From the NCBI RefSeq assembly GCF_900100365.1, contig NZ_FNKU01000001.1, positions 2,852,001 to 2,916,000 on the forward strand: a stretch of DNA of 64,000 nucleotides. The letters run 5' to 3'. The notes beneath the pieces were generated by a model that saw nothing but the letters and a program-made list of their open reading frames with translations, did no database searches and was not told the origin of the DNA. This stretch comes from Pseudomonas cannabina (GTDB taxonomy: Bacteria; Pseudomonadota; Gammaproteobacteria; Pseudomonadales; Pseudomonadaceae). A program made the translations under genes and the position numbers. Below are positions 24,854 to 38,584 of this stretch, one piece after another; position 1 is the stretch's first letter; each line of letters begins with the position of its first letter.

Positions 24854-25861
24854 TCAGCCAAGCCCATTCGCATCAGCCGGCACAATCACGATCCCCGCCC
24901 GCAGGCCGTTTTTGACCTTCGGGTTGGGGAAGATGATTCGCGCGCCCTCTTCTTCCACCACCCAGCGTGAATCACTGACGTCTTCGGCCAGCACGTAGCC
25001 TTTTTGCAGTTCGGAAAAGTTTTCCACGTCATCGGCCAGGTTAAAGGTGAACGCGTCACTGCGCTTGATCACTTCCCGGGCGACGCTGAACAATTGCAGC
25101 CCCTCCAGACACTCATCCAGCTCAGGCTCGGTGCCTTCTATGATCTGCTCCAGACGCATACGCAACGGCGCGAGGTTGACTTGCTGGTTCTGGCCGAACG
25201 GCCGCGCCTTGCCAAGCTCCAGCGTGAACGCCTCGGCCCCCAACTGCTCGTAGGTGTAGGCGCTGAACACGATGGACGGCTTGTTCTGCAACAGCACCGC
25301 GCTCATGCCCGCAGCGCGCAGCCGCGCCAGTTCGCGACGCGAGTGCTGGCGCCCCTCTTTCCACGGGTACAGCGCAAACTGCTCGATCTTCGAGCCACGA
25401 ATCGCGGTGTGCAGGTCGTAATGCAGGCGATAACGATCCGGCACGCTGAAAAAACTCGCCGCCAGGCGTTCCAGTTCGCCAGCGCGCAGGGCTTCCGCAC
25501 CATCACTTTGCTCGTGCCGACCGTTGAACAGCCGGTTGACGTCCTGCTCGACATACCGTGTGCCAGCCCGCATGGCGGCAGGGTTGCCGAACAGGAATAG
25601 AATACGTGCGCGCGGTTTCAGATCTCCGCGCGCGATGCTGCGGATCAGTTCGTCCAGCAGCTCGACAGGTGCAGTCTCGTTGCCATGAATACCGGCCGAC
25701 AGCAGCAGATCAGTGCCATTGCCACGAGCTTCTGGCGGGCGGACTTCCAGAGCCCCCTCTCCCAGCCAGCGCATCCGCACGCCGTCGACGGTCAGTTGAG
25801 TCTTTTCCGCTGGCTCACGTCCAGCCAGGGTCAGTTCAAGCAGTTTGCCGAGGGCGAGCAT
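24854..25861 (-). CDS. aruE: Succinylglutamate desuccinylase
   Basis: 335 residues. Last step of the arginine succinyltransferase (AST) pathway: N-succinylglutamate to glutamate plus succinate. Zinc carboxypeptidase-like fold with the metal ligands in [16 protein letters not shown] (His and Glu) and [13 protein letters not shown] (His), and the catalytic Glu in [13 protein letters not shown]. It ends the aru gene run, 11 bp after the small conserved gene. Also called astE. Confidence 0.95.
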   Translation of the reverse strand: MLALGKLLELTLAGREPAEKTQLTVDGVRMRWLGEGALEVRPPEARGNGTDLLLSAGIHGNETAPVELLDELIRSIARGDLKPRARILFLFGNPAAMRAGTRYVEQDVNRLFNGRHEQSDGAEALRAGELERLAASFFSVPDRYRLHYDLHTAIRGSKIEQFALYPWKEGRQHSRRELARLRAAGMSAVLLQNKPSIVFSAYTYEQLGAEAFTLELGKARPFGQNQQVNLAPLRMRLEQIIEGTEPELDECLEGLQLFSVAREVIKRSDAFTFNLADDVENFSELQKGYVLAEDVSDSRWVVEEEGARIIFPNPKVKNGLRAGIVIVPADANGLG

Positions 25862-25872
25862 GCTGGGTTTCC

Positions 25873-26160
25873 TCAGTGATTGCAGTCAGGACCGTGGACG
25901 TGACCGTCTTCTTCAGCGCCGATATCGGCCGGTTCCATTTCCAGCTGCAGGCTGACCAGATTGGTCGCCAGCGGGCGCAACAGCAGGTTGGCGTATTCGG
26001 CGTCGTCTTCCTCGACGTCAACACCGATCAGCAACTGGCCACGGCCGTCCTGCTGAATCCACAGTTCCTTGCCCTGCCAGATGATGGCAACGCGGGTGCA
26101 GGATGTTTCCAGCTGGGTGCCGTCGGTGTCTTCAAGGATCAGTTGCAGGGCGTCGCTCAT
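25873..26160 (-). CDS. Conserved small protein of the aru cluster
   Basis: 95 residues with a very acidic composition and a C-terminal histidine/cysteine tail ([13 protein letters not shown]) that could bind a metal. Homologues sit between aruB and aruE in other pseudomonads (PA0900 position). No domain of known function was recognised. It is co-directional, 61 bp after aruB and 11 bp before aruE, so part of the operon. Confidence 0.75.
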   Translation of the reverse strand: MSDALQLILEDTDGTQLETSCTRVAIIWQGKELWIQQDGRGQLLIGVDVEEDDAEYANLLLRPLATNLVSLQLEMEPADIGAEEDGHVHGPDCNH

Positions 26161-26221
26161 ATCGGAATGCTCTCTATCAAGAAAATCGTGCGCCGGACAG
26201 CTGCCCGACGCGCAGGGTGTT

Positions 26222-27568
26222 TCAATTCAGTTGAAACGGATAAACGGCGCCCAGTTTAAGGATTTGCGTCAGTTCATCCAATGCCGTCCGGCATTCCGTC
26301 AACAATCGCGGGTCAGCCAGATCGTTTTCACTCATGCGATCACGGTAATGCCGGTCCACCCATTGCGTCAGGGTTTCGTACAACGGTGCAGTCATAATCA
26401 CGCCCGGATTCACTGCCGCCAGCTCGGCTTCATTGAGTGCCACACGCAAGCGCAGGCACGCCGGACCGCCACCGTTCTGCATGCTTTGCTTGAGGTCAAA
26501 TACCTTGACCTCGGCCACCGGGCTTTCATCGGCGATCAAACGTTGCAGGTAGCCCCAGACAGTGGCGTTGGCCTGGCATTCCTGCGGCACGATCAGCAGC
26601 ATCGAACCATCGGCGCGCGACAGTAACTGACTGTTGAACAGGTACGAACGCACTGCATCCTGAACCGAGACGTCGGCACGCGGCACGCAGATCGCCCGCA
26701 ATTGCCCGCCCACCCGGCCGAGTTTATCGCGCAGCTCGCCGAGCATTTTCTCGGTATGGAGAAACGCATCCTCGTGATAGAACAGCACCTCGCCATTACC
26801 GACCGCGATCACGTCGTTGTGAAATACACCCTGATCGATAACCGCAGGGTTCTGCTGGCCGTAGACCACGCCCTCGTCACTCAAACCGTGCAGGCGCGCG
26901 ACGGCTCGTGACGCCTCGAGTGTCTGGCGCGCGGGATACTTCTGCGGCGCGGGGTAACGGGTGTCGAAAGCACTGCGGCCAAACACGAAAAACTCCACAC
27001 CGGCCTGACCGTAGTCCTGACAGAAGCGCGTGTGGTTGGCCGCACCTTCGTCGCCAAACTGCGCCACGGGCGGCAACGCCGGGTGATGGGCAAAATGCCG
27101 CGCATCGGCAAACATCGCCCCCAGCACGCGGCTGGTGGTCGGGTGCTCGATGCTGCGGTGGTATTTGCAATTGAGGTTGGCGGCGGTGAAATGCACGCGA
27201 CCATCAGCAGTGTCGGCGCTGGGGCTGACCGTCGCCGCATTGGCCACCCACATGCTCGAAGCCGAGCAACTGGCGACCAGCAACGGCATGTCCTGACGGG
27301 CCGCTTTTTCGATCACCTGCGCATCGCTACCGGTGAAACCCAGTTGCCGCAGACCGGCAACGTCGGGGCGCTCCTGCGGCGCGAGCACACCCTGAGTAAA
27401 ACCCAGGTCCATCAGCGCTTTCATTTTTGCCAGGCCTTGCAGCGCCGCCTCGCGCGGGTTCGCACTCTGCTGGCTGTTACTCTGGGAGGCGACGTTACCG
27501 TAGGACAACCCGCCGTAGTTATGGGTTGGCCCGACCAGACCGTCAAAATTCACTTCACAGGACTTCAT
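26222..27568 (-). CDS. aruB: N-succinylarginine dihydrolase
   Basis: 448 residues from ATG 27568 ([20 protein letters not shown]; the M two codons earlier is less consistent with homologues). Second AST step: succinylarginine to succinylornithine, CO2 and ammonia. Amidinotransferase (pentein) fold with [45 protein letters not shown] and the C-terminal catalytic region [16 protein letters not shown], which carries the nucleophilic Cys. Also called astB. Confidence 0.96.
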   Translation of the reverse strand: MKSCEVNFDGLVGPTHNYGGLSYGNVASQSNSQQSANPREAALQGLAKMKALMDLGFTQGVLAPQERPDVAGLRQLGFTGSDAQVIEKAARQDMPLLVASCSASSMWVANAATVSPSADTADGRVHFTAANLNCKYHRSIEHPTTSRVLGAMFADARHFAHHPALPPVAQFGDEGAANHTRFCQDYGQAGVEFFVFGRSAFDTRYPAPQKYPARQTLEASRAVARLHGLSDEGVVYGQQNPAVIDQGVFHNDVIAVGNGEVLFYHEDAFLHTEKMLGELRDKLGRVGGQLRAICVPRADVSVQDAVRSYLFNSQLLSRADGSMLLIVPQECQANATVWGYLQRLIADESPVAEVKVFDLKQSMQNGGGPACLRLRVALNEAELAAVNPGVIMTAPLYETLTQWVDRHYRDRMSENDLADPRLLTECRTALDELTQILKLGAVYPFQLN

Positions 27569-27617
27569 CGGCAAGGCTCCGTGGATCTGTTTTTATAAGC
27601 AATCGTGGCGCGCACTG

Positions 27618-30109
<2,492 letters not shown>

Positions 30110-30172
30110 GGTATCTCCTCAGCGGCTCATCGAGAGCCTTGAAACTGGCTAATCAGCAATCGAACGTCAGGC

Positions 30173-31204
30173 TCAGACCGCGACGATCCGCACACTGGCA
30201 CCTTCACCGACACCCAGTGCGTCGGCAGCTTGCAGGCTCAGCACCACCGGTCGGCCGGGCGCCCAGTCGAGTTCCAGCAGCACGGCGCGGTAATCCTGCA
30301 GCAGGCCATTGGCGACCAGATACAGCCGCCCGCCTGTGCCGACGTCGCTGCTTTTCGCAGTCTCGATCTTGACTGGCACCAGACGGCTCTGCGCAATGGA
30401 ACGAATCCCCGACACCTTGGCATGCAGGGTCGGGCCGCCGTCAAAGATGTCGATGTAATGATCGGTTTCAAAACCTTCGCGCATCAGGATGTCGAAGGTG
30501 ATCTGCGCACGCGGATGCACCTGGCCCATGGCCTCCTGCGCAGCATCGGGCAGCAAGGGCACGTAGATGGGGTAATGCGGCATCAGCTCGGCGAGAAAGG
30601 TCCGGCTTTTCAGCCCGCACAAGCGCTCGGCGGCGGCGTAATTGAGGTCGAAGAAGTTGCGCCCGATGGCGTCCCAGAACGGCGAATCGCCCTGCTCGTC
30701 GCTGTACCCGACAATCTCGGTCACCACCGAATCGGCAAAGCGCTCCGGGTGACTGGCAACAAACAGCAGACGGCCGCGCGAATTGAGTTCCGACCAGGAC
30801 GTGCCCACCAGCTCCGGAACCACGTAGAAGCTGGTCAGCAGACTGTTGCCGGTCAGGTCGTGGCACTGGGAGAGCACGTGGATCTTGTTATGGATTTTCA
30901 GCTCGCGAGATGCATGCACGAAGGTTTCGTTGCGAAAACTGTAGAACGGCTCGGAATAGCCCGCCGACGCGACGATACCCGAACAGCCCACCAGCTTGCC
31001 GCTTTCGCTGTCTTCTAAAACGAAGAAGTAGGTTTCTTCGCCGTTGAAGCTGACCTCGGCGGCGAACGAGGCCTCCGACGAGCTGATTTTGTCGGTCAGG
31101 CGGCCAGCATCGTCGGGCAAGGACGTGACACCGATAGGGCTGTCGGCAGCGAGGCGTTGGACCTCGGCCAGATCAGCCATTTGCGCAGGGCGCATTACCA
31201 GCAT
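30173..31204 (-). CDS. aruF: Arginine/ornithine N-succinyltransferase, alpha subunit
   Basis: 343 residues from ATG 31204 (MLVMRPAQMADLAEVQRLA); the in-frame ORF extends upstream without homology. Shares PFYSFRNETFVHASRELKI, DLTGNSLLTSFYV and HYIDIFDGGPTLHAKV with AruG. Starts 132 bp after the aruC stop and leads into aruG 63 bp further on. Also called astA (alpha). Confidence 0.95.
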   Translation of the reverse strand: MLVMRPAQMADLAEVQRLAADSPIGVTSLPDDAGRLTDKISSSEASFAAEVSFNGEETYFFVLEDSESGKLVGCSGIVASAGYSEPFYSFRNETFVHASRELKIHNKIHVLSQCHDLTGNSLLTSFYVVPELVGTSWSELNSRGRLLFVASHPERFADSVVTEIVGYSDEQGDSPFWDAIGRNFFDLNYAAAERLCGLKSRTFLAELMPHYPIYVPLLPDAAQEAMGQVHPRAQITFDILMREGFETDHYIDIFDGGPTLHAKVSGIRSIAQSRLVPVKIETAKSSDVGTGGRLYLVANGLLQDYRAVLLELDWAPGRPVVLSLQAADALGVGEGASVRIVAV

Positions 31205-31336
31205 GGTGCCACTCCTTGTAGATCGACCGGACGCTACGACCGCTTTGATAAACGCGCCATGCAGCGTCAGGCTGCACAGCACAGAAAAATGTCCGGTGCC
31301 GCCCGATGAGGCAGGCACCGGAATACAACCGATGAA

Positions 31337-32653
<1,317 letters not shown>

Positions 32654-32683
32654 TTACAGCGCAAAACCGGGTTTTTTCAAGGT

Positions 32684-32699
32684 TTTCGGCAATGCGACA
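32684..32699 (-). promoter_or_regulatory. Candidate ArgR half-site upstream of aruC
   Basis: On the minus strand TGTCGC-N8-AA (TGTCGCATTGCCGAAA), 130 bp before the aruC start. Matches the P. aeruginosa ArgR half-site TGTCGCN8AA. A near-identical copy lies before aotJ. The motif is seen; the binding is inference. Confidence 0.5.
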
Positions 32700-32789
32700 T
32701 ATTGCGTCACAAAGGCGCAGTTTAAACAGATTGAGCGTGGGTGTCTGGACCTGCGCTGCCGAGGCAACGCATCTGTTACAACGGCGAAA

Positions 32790-33782
32790 TCAACCGCGCT
32801 CGGCAGGCACCGGCGAAAGCTCGAACGGGCTGCTGCTGCGTCGCTGATTGCGGTCTTCACGCGGTGTGGCGCCGAAGAAGTTGCGGTAGGCGCTGGAGAA
32901 ATGCGGTCCTGACGAGAATCCGCAGGACAGGCCGATCTGGATGATCGATTTGCTGGTCTGCATGAGCATCTGGCGCGCCTTGTTCAGGCGCAGTTCCAGG
33001 TAGTACTGGCTGGGCACGCGGTTGAGGTACTGCTTGAAGATCCGCTCCAGTTGACGGCGCGATACGCACACGTGCTGGGCAATTTCGTCGGTGGTCAGCG
33101 GCTCTTCGATGTTGGCTTCCATCAGCAGCACGGCCTGGGTCAGCTTCGGATGGCTGGAGCCGAGGCGATTCTGCAGCGGAATGCGCTGGCGCTCGCCGCC
33201 TTCGCGAATGCGCTCGACCACCAGTTCTTCAGACACTGCACCGGCCAGCTCCGCGCCATGATCGCGAGACAATACCGCCAGCAGCAGGTCGAGCACCGAC
33301 ATGCCACCGCAGGCGGTGAGGCGGTCGCGATCCCAGTCGAACAGATGGCTGGTGGCAATGACTTTCGGGAAACGCTCGGCGAAGTCATCCTGCCAGCGCC
33401 AGTGCACGGCAGCGCGATAGCCATCCAGCAAGCCCAACTGCGCGAGCGGATAAACCCCCGCCGACAGTCCGCCAATCGAACAACCTGCGCGCACCAATTG
33501 CTTGATCGCACTGCCCAGCGCCGGGGCCACCGAAGCGGGTGGCTCGTCGGCCAGCAGAAACAGTTTTTGAAAGCCGTCCAACTGGCCTGCCCAGGGTTTG
33601 CCCGGCAATTGCCAGGCACCGGCATCCGCCGCAGGTTCACCCGCCTCGGCTTGCAGAAACGCCAGCTCATAGACCACCTCAGGATGAACCCGCTGAGCAA
33701 CGCGCAAGGCTTCCTCGGCAAGCGCCAGGGTCAGGGCTTTGGTGCCGGGCCAGACAAGGAAACCGATTCGATGGGCAGTCAT
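32790..33782 (-). CDS. argR: AraC-type arginine regulator ArgR
   Basis: 330 residues from ATG 33782 (MTAHRIGFLVWPGTKALTL). The N-terminal DJ-1/PfpI-like (glutamine amidotransferase-like) domain has KQLVRAGCSIGGLSAGVYPLA. The C-terminal AraC double HTH has TTDEIAQHVCVSRRQLERIF and ISCGF-like IQIGLSCGFSSGPHFSSAYR. Pseudomonad ArgR, unrelated to E. coli ArgR, activates aru and aot genes and represses biosynthesis in response to arginine. It lies at the end of the aot run, as in P. aeruginosa. Confidence 0.95.
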   Translation of the reverse strand: MTAHRIGFLVWPGTKALTLALAEEALRVAQRVHPEVVYELAFLQAEAGEPAADAGAWQLPGKPWAGQLDGFQKLFLLADEPPASVAPALGSAIKQLVRAGCSIGGLSAGVYPLAQLGLLDGYRAAVHWRWQDDFAERFPKVIATSHLFDWDRDRLTACGGMSVLDLLLAVLSRDHGAELAGAVSEELVVERIREGGERQRIPLQNRLGSSHPKLTQAVLLMEANIEEPLTTDEIAQHVCVSRRQLERIFKQYLNRVPSQYYLELRLNKARQMLMQTSKSIIQIGLSCGFSSGPHFSSAYRNFFGATPREDRNQRRSSSPFELSPVPAERG

Positions 33783-33918
33783 TGGGACATCCGCTACGTA
33801 TTGCCGCAAAAGCCAAGCCCGCAATAAAGGGCTCGATCTGGAACATCCAGGTCAGGTTGCGCGCCGCGCAGCATGCCCTGTTCTGCTGTAAAAAGGCACC
33901 GCCCGGCGATGCCGATCG

Positions 33919-34683
33919 TCACTTGAGGCTGCCGGACAGAAACTGTTGCAAACGCTCGGTTTGCGGGTTGGCCAGCACTTCACGCGGATCGCCACGCTCC
34001 AGCACCACACCCTGATGCAGAAACACCAACTGGTTGGACACTTCGCGGGCAAAGCCCATTTCGTGGGTCACCACCACCATGGTCCGGCCTTCCTGCGCCA
34101 GGCCCTGCATGACCTTGAGCACGTCACCGACCAGCTCCGGGTCGAGCGCCGAGGTCGGCTCGTCGAACAGCATCACTTCGGGCTCCATCGCCAGCGCGCG
34201 GGCAATCGCCACACGCTGCTGCTCGCCACCGGACATGTGCCCTGGGTAAGCATCTTTGCGATGCGAGACACCGACCTTGGCCAGATAGTGCTCGGCCTTT
34301 TCCAGTGCTTCCTTCTTCGAAACGCCCAGAACGTGAACCGGCGCTTCAATGATGTTTTGCAGCGCGGTCATATGCGACCACAGATTGAAGTGCTGAAACA
34401 CCATGGACAGCCGCGAACGCATGCGCTGCAGCTGTTTGGCATCGCCAGCCTTGAGGCCGCCGTCCTTGTTCGGCACCAGCTTCAGCTCTTCGTTGTTGAG
34501 CAGAATCTTGCCGGCATGCGGCTGCTCGAGCAGATTGATGCAGCGCAGGAAAGTGCTTTTCCCCGAACCGCTGGAGCCGATGATACTGATGACATCGCCA
34601 GCCCTGGCAGTCAGGGACACGCCTTTGATCACTTCGTGACTGCCATAGCGCTTGTGCAGGTCCTGCACTTCCAGTTTGTTCAT
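33919..34683 (-). CDS. aotP: Arginine/ornithine ABC transporter, ATP-binding protein
   Basis: 254 residues from ATG 34683 (MNKLEVQDLHKRYGSHEVIKG). Walker A IIGSSGSGKSTFLRC, Q-loop VFQHFNLWSHM, signature MSGGEQQRVAIARAL, Walker B VMLFDEPTSALDPEL, H-loop VVTHEMGFAREV. HisP-type ATPase powering basic amino acid import with AotM and AotQ at the inner membrane. Follows aotO by 22 bp. Confidence 0.96.
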   Translation of the reverse strand: MNKLEVQDLHKRYGSHEVIKGVSLTARAGDVISIIGSSGSGKSTFLRCINLLEQPHAGKILLNNEELKLVPNKDGGLKAGDAKQLQRMRSRLSMVFQHFNLWSHMTALQNIIEAPVHVLGVSKKEALEKAEHYLAKVGVSHRKDAYPGHMSGGEQQRVAIARALAMEPEVMLFDEPTSALDPELVGDVLKVMQGLAQEGRTMVVVTHEMGFAREVSNQLVFLHQGVVLERGDPREVLANPQTERLQQFLSGSLK

Positions 34684-34705
34684 GCTTTCGGTTCTCATAG
34701 AACGG

Positions 34706-35818
34706 TCAGTCACTGAGCAGACGCCCATGACGCAACGCGGTGCGCCCCGCCACTTTGGCCAGCCAGAAACCGGGTTGAGCGTAGCGAAGCCGCTCGATGG
34801 CGAACAACACCCCGGCGGTATTCGCGCAAATGGTACTGACCTGATCGGACAGCGGATCGATGACCTCGAACAACGGCTCGCCGACTTCCACAGAGTCGCC
34901 GGCAGCACGCAGGAACGTCACCACACCGGGATGCGGCGCATAAAGCAATTCAGTGCCTTCGAACGGCATGCCTTCGCAGGCTTCGTGCGCGGGCTTTGGC
35001 CAGTCGCCACTGATGAAGCCCTGTTCGGCCAGAAACGCCAGAATGCCCTCGGCATGCGCTTGCGCCTGCGGCTTGCCGGTATCGGCCTGACCGCCCAGCT
35101 CGATGGTGGTCGACAGGCAGGCCAGCGGAATCTGCGCTTGCGGAAAAATCCGCGACAGACGCAGCCACGGCAGCGAGCAGGCTTCATCGAACGAGCTGCC
35201 GCCGGAATCCTCGGCCAGCAACGCCACTTGAATATTCAGGTGCGCCGACAGCGAACGCCACTGCGGCCAGTGCTGTGGCAAGGCGTACATGTGCAATGCG
35301 GCGTCGGCATCGCAATGCAGGTCGAGCACCACATCGGCGATACAGGCGTGCTTGAGCAAAATGCGCTGCATGCCTTGCAACTCGGATTGCGCTGCGGGCA
35401 GATTTTCCAGCGCAGTGGTCATCGCCTGACGAATCAACCGGGTGTTGGCGCGCAGGTCATCGCCCAGTTGGCCTTCCAGCAATTCGGCGACCGGCTCGCT
35501 CAATTCGGTGAAGTCACGGTTGAAGTTCTTGCCGCTGCCGAACTCGAAGCGTCCTTGATGCGCGCCTTGCAGCAACTGGCCCAGGCCCAGCGGATTGGCG
35601 ACCGGTACCAGCTCGATCACACCCTTCAGCGCACCCTGCTGCTCCAGCCGGGTCAGGCGTTTTTTCAGTTCCCAGGCGGTGCGCATGCCCGGCAACTCGT
35701 CTGCATGCAGGCTGGCCTGAATGTAGGCTTTGCGCTCGCCGGTACCAAATCGAAAGACACTGAGTGTGCGCTCGGTGCCAAGGGTACTCCACGGCAATAC
35801 ATGATCGATTCTTTGCAT
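34706..35818 (-). CDS. aotO: Succinylglutamate desuccinylase/aspartoacylase family protein AotO
   Basis: 370 residues from ATG 35818 (MQRIDHVLPWSTLGTERTL). M14/AstE-AspA-like zinc hydrolase fold: ASLHADELPGMRTAWEL (His/Glu ligand region), DVVLDLHCDADAALHMY (His) and the late Glu in STTIELGGQAD. The C-terminal ~90 residues form a barrel-sandwich-like domain (GTELLYAPHPGVVTF...VGEPLFEVIDPLSD). It sits between permease and ATPase genes but is not a transporter subunit. P. aeruginosa aotO is in the same place, with an unresolved role. Confidence 0.9.
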   Translation of the reverse strand: MQRIDHVLPWSTLGTERTLSVFRFGTGERKAYIQASLHADELPGMRTAWELKKRLTRLEQQGALKGVIELVPVANPLGLGQLLQGAHQGRFEFGSGKNFNRDFTELSEPVAELLEGQLGDDLRANTRLIRQAMTTALENLPAAQSELQGMQRILLKHACIADVVLDLHCDADAALHMYALPQHWPQWRSLSAHLNIQVALLAEDSGGSSFDEACSLPWLRLSRIFPQAQIPLACLSTTIELGGQADTGKPQAQAHAEGILAFLAEQGFISGDWPKPAHEACEGMPFEGTELLYAPHPGVVTFLRAAGDSVEVGEPLFEVIDPLSDQVSTICANTAGVLFAIERLRYAQPGFWLAKVAGRTALRHGRLLSD

Positions 35819-35819
35819 G

Positions 35820-36518
35820 TCAGGCCTTTCTTGGGGCGAGGTAGCCCAGCCAGCGGCGTTCGGCAATCTTGAACAGCCGCACCAGAATGAAGGTCAGGCA
35901 CAGATAGAAAACGCCTGCGGTGACGTAGGCCTCGAACGGCAGGTAGAACTGCGCGTTGATCGTCCGCGCCGCGCCGGTGATATCGATGAGGGTCACGATG
36001 GAGGCCAGACTGGTGGTCTGCAACATCATGATCACCTCATTACTGTACTGCGGCAGCGCCCGGCGCAAGGCCGACGGCAGCAGAATGCGGCGATACATCT
36101 TGGCTTTCGACATGCCCATGGCCCGCGCCGCCTCGATCTCGCCCGCCGGCGTGGCCTTGAGGCTGCCGGCGATGATTTCGGCGGTGTAAGCGCTGGTGTT
36201 GATGGAAAATGCCAGGCAGGCGCAAAAAGTTGCGCTAGACAGCCACGGCCAGAGGAAGCTTTCACGTACCGCGTCGAACTGCGCCAGCCCGTAATAGATC
36301 AGGAACAGTTGCACCAGCATCGGCGTGCCGCGAATCACGTAGGTGTACAGCCAGGCCGGCAGGTTCACCCACGGGTTTTTCGAGACGCGCATCAGGCCCA
36401 GCGGCAACGCGGCCAGTAACCCGAAGGCGAGGGAAATCGCCAGCAGCTTGAGGGTGGTCAGCAAACCGCCGAAATACAGCGGCAGGTTTTCCCAGATCAT
36501 GTTGTAGTCGAAGATCAT
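35820..36518 (-). CDS. aotM: Arginine/ornithine ABC transporter permease AotM
   Basis: 232 residues, HisM-type inner-membrane permease with about five transmembrane segments. The EAA loop is EIEAARAMGMSKAKMYRRILLPSALRRALPQYSNE. The start overlaps the aotQ stop by four bases and the stop is next to aotO. Confidence 0.95.
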   Translation of the reverse strand: MIFDYNMIWENLPLYFGGLLTTLKLLAISLAFGLLAALPLGLMRVSKNPWVNLPAWLYTYVIRGTPMLVQLFLIYYGLAQFDAVRESFLWPWLSSATFCACLAFSINTSAYTAEIIAGSLKATPAGEIEAARAMGMSKAKMYRRILLPSALRRALPQYSNEVIMMLQTTSLASIVTLIDITGAARTINAQFYLPFEAYVTAGVFYLCLTFILVRLFKIAERRWLGYLAPRKA

Positions 36519-37204
36519 AGGTCAGCCGCCCTGACGCCTACCGAGTAGCGTTTTTCCAGATAACGCAAAGCGAGCAGCGACACACTGGTAATCACCAGGT
36601 ACATCGCTGCAACCGCCAGAAAGAAGGTGAAGGGTTCGCGGGTGGCATCGGCCGCCTGCTTGGCCTTGAACATCATGTCCTGCAAGCCGACCACGGAAAT
36701 CAGCGCGGTGGCCTTGGTCAGCACCAGCCAGTTGTTGGTGAAGCCGGGTATCGCCAGACGGATCATCTGCGGCACCAGAATGCGGAAAAACACTTTGCCG
36801 CTGCTGAGACCGTACGCCATGCCTGCCTCGGCCTGACCTTTGGGGATCGCCATGAAAGCACCGCGAAATGTCTCCGACAGGTACGCACCAAAGATAAAGC
36901 CCAGGGTGCAGATACCGGCCAGCAACGGATCGAGGTCGATGTAGTCGTCGAAACCCAGCAACGGCGCGACGCGGTTGAGCAAGTCCTGACCGCCGTAGAA
37001 AATCAGCAGGATCAGGACCAGATCCGGTATTCCGCGAATCACCGTGCTGTACAAATCGCCCAGCCAGGCGATCCAGCGCACCGGCGACAGACGCAGCGCC
37101 ACGCCGATCAGACCGAGAACGATCGCCAGAGCCATCGACGACAGGGCCAGCTGCAATGTCAGCCATGCACCTTCGAGGATGACAGCCCCGTAACCTTTCA
37201 ACAT
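36515..37204 (-). CDS. aotQ: Arginine/ornithine ABC transporter permease AotQ
   Basis: 229 residues, HisQ-type permease. First part MLKGYGAVILEGAWLTLQLAL, conserved RGIPDLVLILLIFYGGQ, and EAA loop GQAEAGMAYGLSSGKVFFRILVPQMIRLAIPG. Forms the membrane channel with AotM. 73 bp downstream of aotJ. Confidence 0.95.
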   Translation of the reverse strand: MLKGYGAVILEGAWLTLQLALSSMALAIVLGLIGVALRLSPVRWIAWLGDLYSTVIRGIPDLVLILLIFYGGQDLLNRVAPLLGFDDYIDLDPLLAGICTLGFIFGAYLSETFRGAFMAIPKGQAEAGMAYGLSSGKVFFRILVPQMIRLAIPGFTNNWLVLTKATALISVVGLQDMMFKAKQAADATREPFTFFLAVAAMYLVITSVSLLALRYLEKRYSVGVRAADL

Positions 37205-37277
37205 GATGTGCGGTCCTCAAGCGTGGAATAAAAATGGCGCAAGCCAGGGTCTGCTTGCGCCATCTCGTTGCAGCGAA

Positions 37278-38054
37278 TTACTTGCCGTAGATATCGAAGT
37301 CGAAATACTTGTCCTGAATAGCCTTGTACTTGCCGTTGGCGCGAATCGCGGCAATCGCAGCGTTGAGGCGGTCAAGGTTGGCCTTGTCACCTTTGCGCAC
37401 GGCGATACCGATGCCGTCACCGAAGTATTTCGGATCAGCGAACGACGGGCCGACAAATGCATAGCCTTTGCCTGCGTCGGTTTTCAGGAAACCGTCCTGC
37501 AGCAGCGTGGCGTCAGCGATGGTGCCGTCCAGACGACCTGCACCGATGTCCAGGTAGATTTCGTTCTGCGAACCGTAAGGGGTCACAACGACACCCTGCG
37601 GAGCCAGCACTTCACGGGCGAAACGCTCGTGGATCGAACCACGCTGCACGCCGATCTTCTTGCCCTTGAGTTCAGCCAGGCTGTCGCTGACCGTGGTGCC
37701 GTCCTTCATCACCAGACGCGCTGGAGAGTTGTAGTACTTGCCGGTGAAATCCACCGATTTCTTGCGGTCGTCGGTGATGGACATCGACGACAGGATGGCG
37801 TCGATCTTGCGCACTTTGAGCGCCGGGATCAGGCCGTCGAATTCCTGCTCGACCCAGGTGCACTTGACCTTCATTTCTTCGCACAGCGCATTGCCGATGT
37901 CGTAGTCGAAACCGACGATGCTGCCATCCGGGGCCTTGGAGGCGAATGGAGGGTAAGCCGCTTCGATACCGATTTTCAGCGGTTTTTCGTCAGCGAAAAT
38001 CGGCTGGGCAAGCACGGACAACGCCAGCGCGCCAATAAGCATGAGCTTTTTCAT
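37278..38054 (-). CDS. aotJ: Arginine/ornithine periplasmic binding protein AotJ
   Basis: 258 residues from ATG 38054 ([21 protein letters not shown] signal peptide, cleaved near residue 21). Class II solute-binding protein (SBP_bac_3): [64 protein letters not shown]. Delivers arginine/ornithine to AotQM. First gene of the aotJQMOP-argR run; a candidate ArgR half-site lies ~165 bp upstream. Confidence 0.95.
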   Translation of the reverse strand: MKKLMLIGALALSVLAQPIFADEKPLKIGIEAAYPPFASKAPDGSIVGFDYDIGNALCEEMKVKCTWVEQEFDGLIPALKVRKIDAILSSMSITDDRKKSVDFTGKYYNSPARLVMKDGTTVSDSLAELKGKKIGVQRGSIHERFAREVLAPQGVVVTPYGSQNEIYLDIGAGRLDGTIADATLLQDGFLKTDAGKGYAFVGPSFADPKYFGDGIGIAVRKGDKANLDRLNAAIAAIRANGKYKAIQDKYFDFDIYGK

Positions 38055-38219
38055 TTCAAGAACTCCATCGGTGAAGCACGACAAGTGGCAAAGTGAGCAA
38101 GCGCCCAATGTGCGAAAGGACTATCTCGGAGAGAACGACGCCAGACGTGGGACAGCACATTGGCAGTCCGCAGCCCTCGGCGAATGAGGGGCATTTTAAC
38201 GACAGGCTCGAAGTCGATA

Positions 38220-38235
38220 TTTCTTCAATGCGACA
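38220..38235 (-). promoter_or_regulatory. Candidate ArgR half-site upstream of aotJ
   Basis: Minus strand TGTCGC-N8-AA (TGTCGCATTGAAGAAA), sharing 14 of 16 bases with the site before aruC, including much of the unconstrained spacer. Supports co-regulation of uptake and catabolism by ArgR. Confidence 0.5.
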
Positions 38236-38531
38236 ACTAGTTACAGAACCACGGGAAAAGCCACTTTACCCTATTGACGGTAAAGGTTTCACCTGATCTT
38301 TGAGCGATGACTTAACCGGCTGATGCAGCAAGAAGCGCGCCCATTATTGGCAAACCCTTCTGATCCGGCAAGCCCGGCCTTTCGCCTGCCAAAAATTCAC
38401 CTGGATTCGACGTATTTTCGCGCACGAAACGAGGAACACGTCCTACAAGGAAGCACTCCTTGTCCACACCGTGTAAACCCGTAACAACCCGATATATATC
38501 TCGTTTTCCGGCCAGCGCCGCGCCCGGATAC

Positions 38532-38568
38532 AAAAACGCCCCGCCCGGCTTTCACCGGACGGGGCGCA
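38532..38568 (-). terminator. Rho-independent terminator of acsA
   Basis: On the minus strand GCGCCCCGTCCGG-TGAAA-GCCGGGCGGGGCG followed by TTTTTG, 17 bp after the acsA stop. Long GC-rich stem with small imperfections. Confidence 0.85.
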
Positions 38569-38584
38569 ACTGACGCTGAATGGA

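Larger units (their letters stand above)
38055..38584. other. Regulatory region aotJ / 3' of acsA
   Basis: 530 bp without a gene. It contains the candidate ArgR half-site (38220-38235) on the aotJ side and the acsA terminator (38532-38568). ORFs here are short and lack ribosome-binding sites. Confidence 0.6.
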
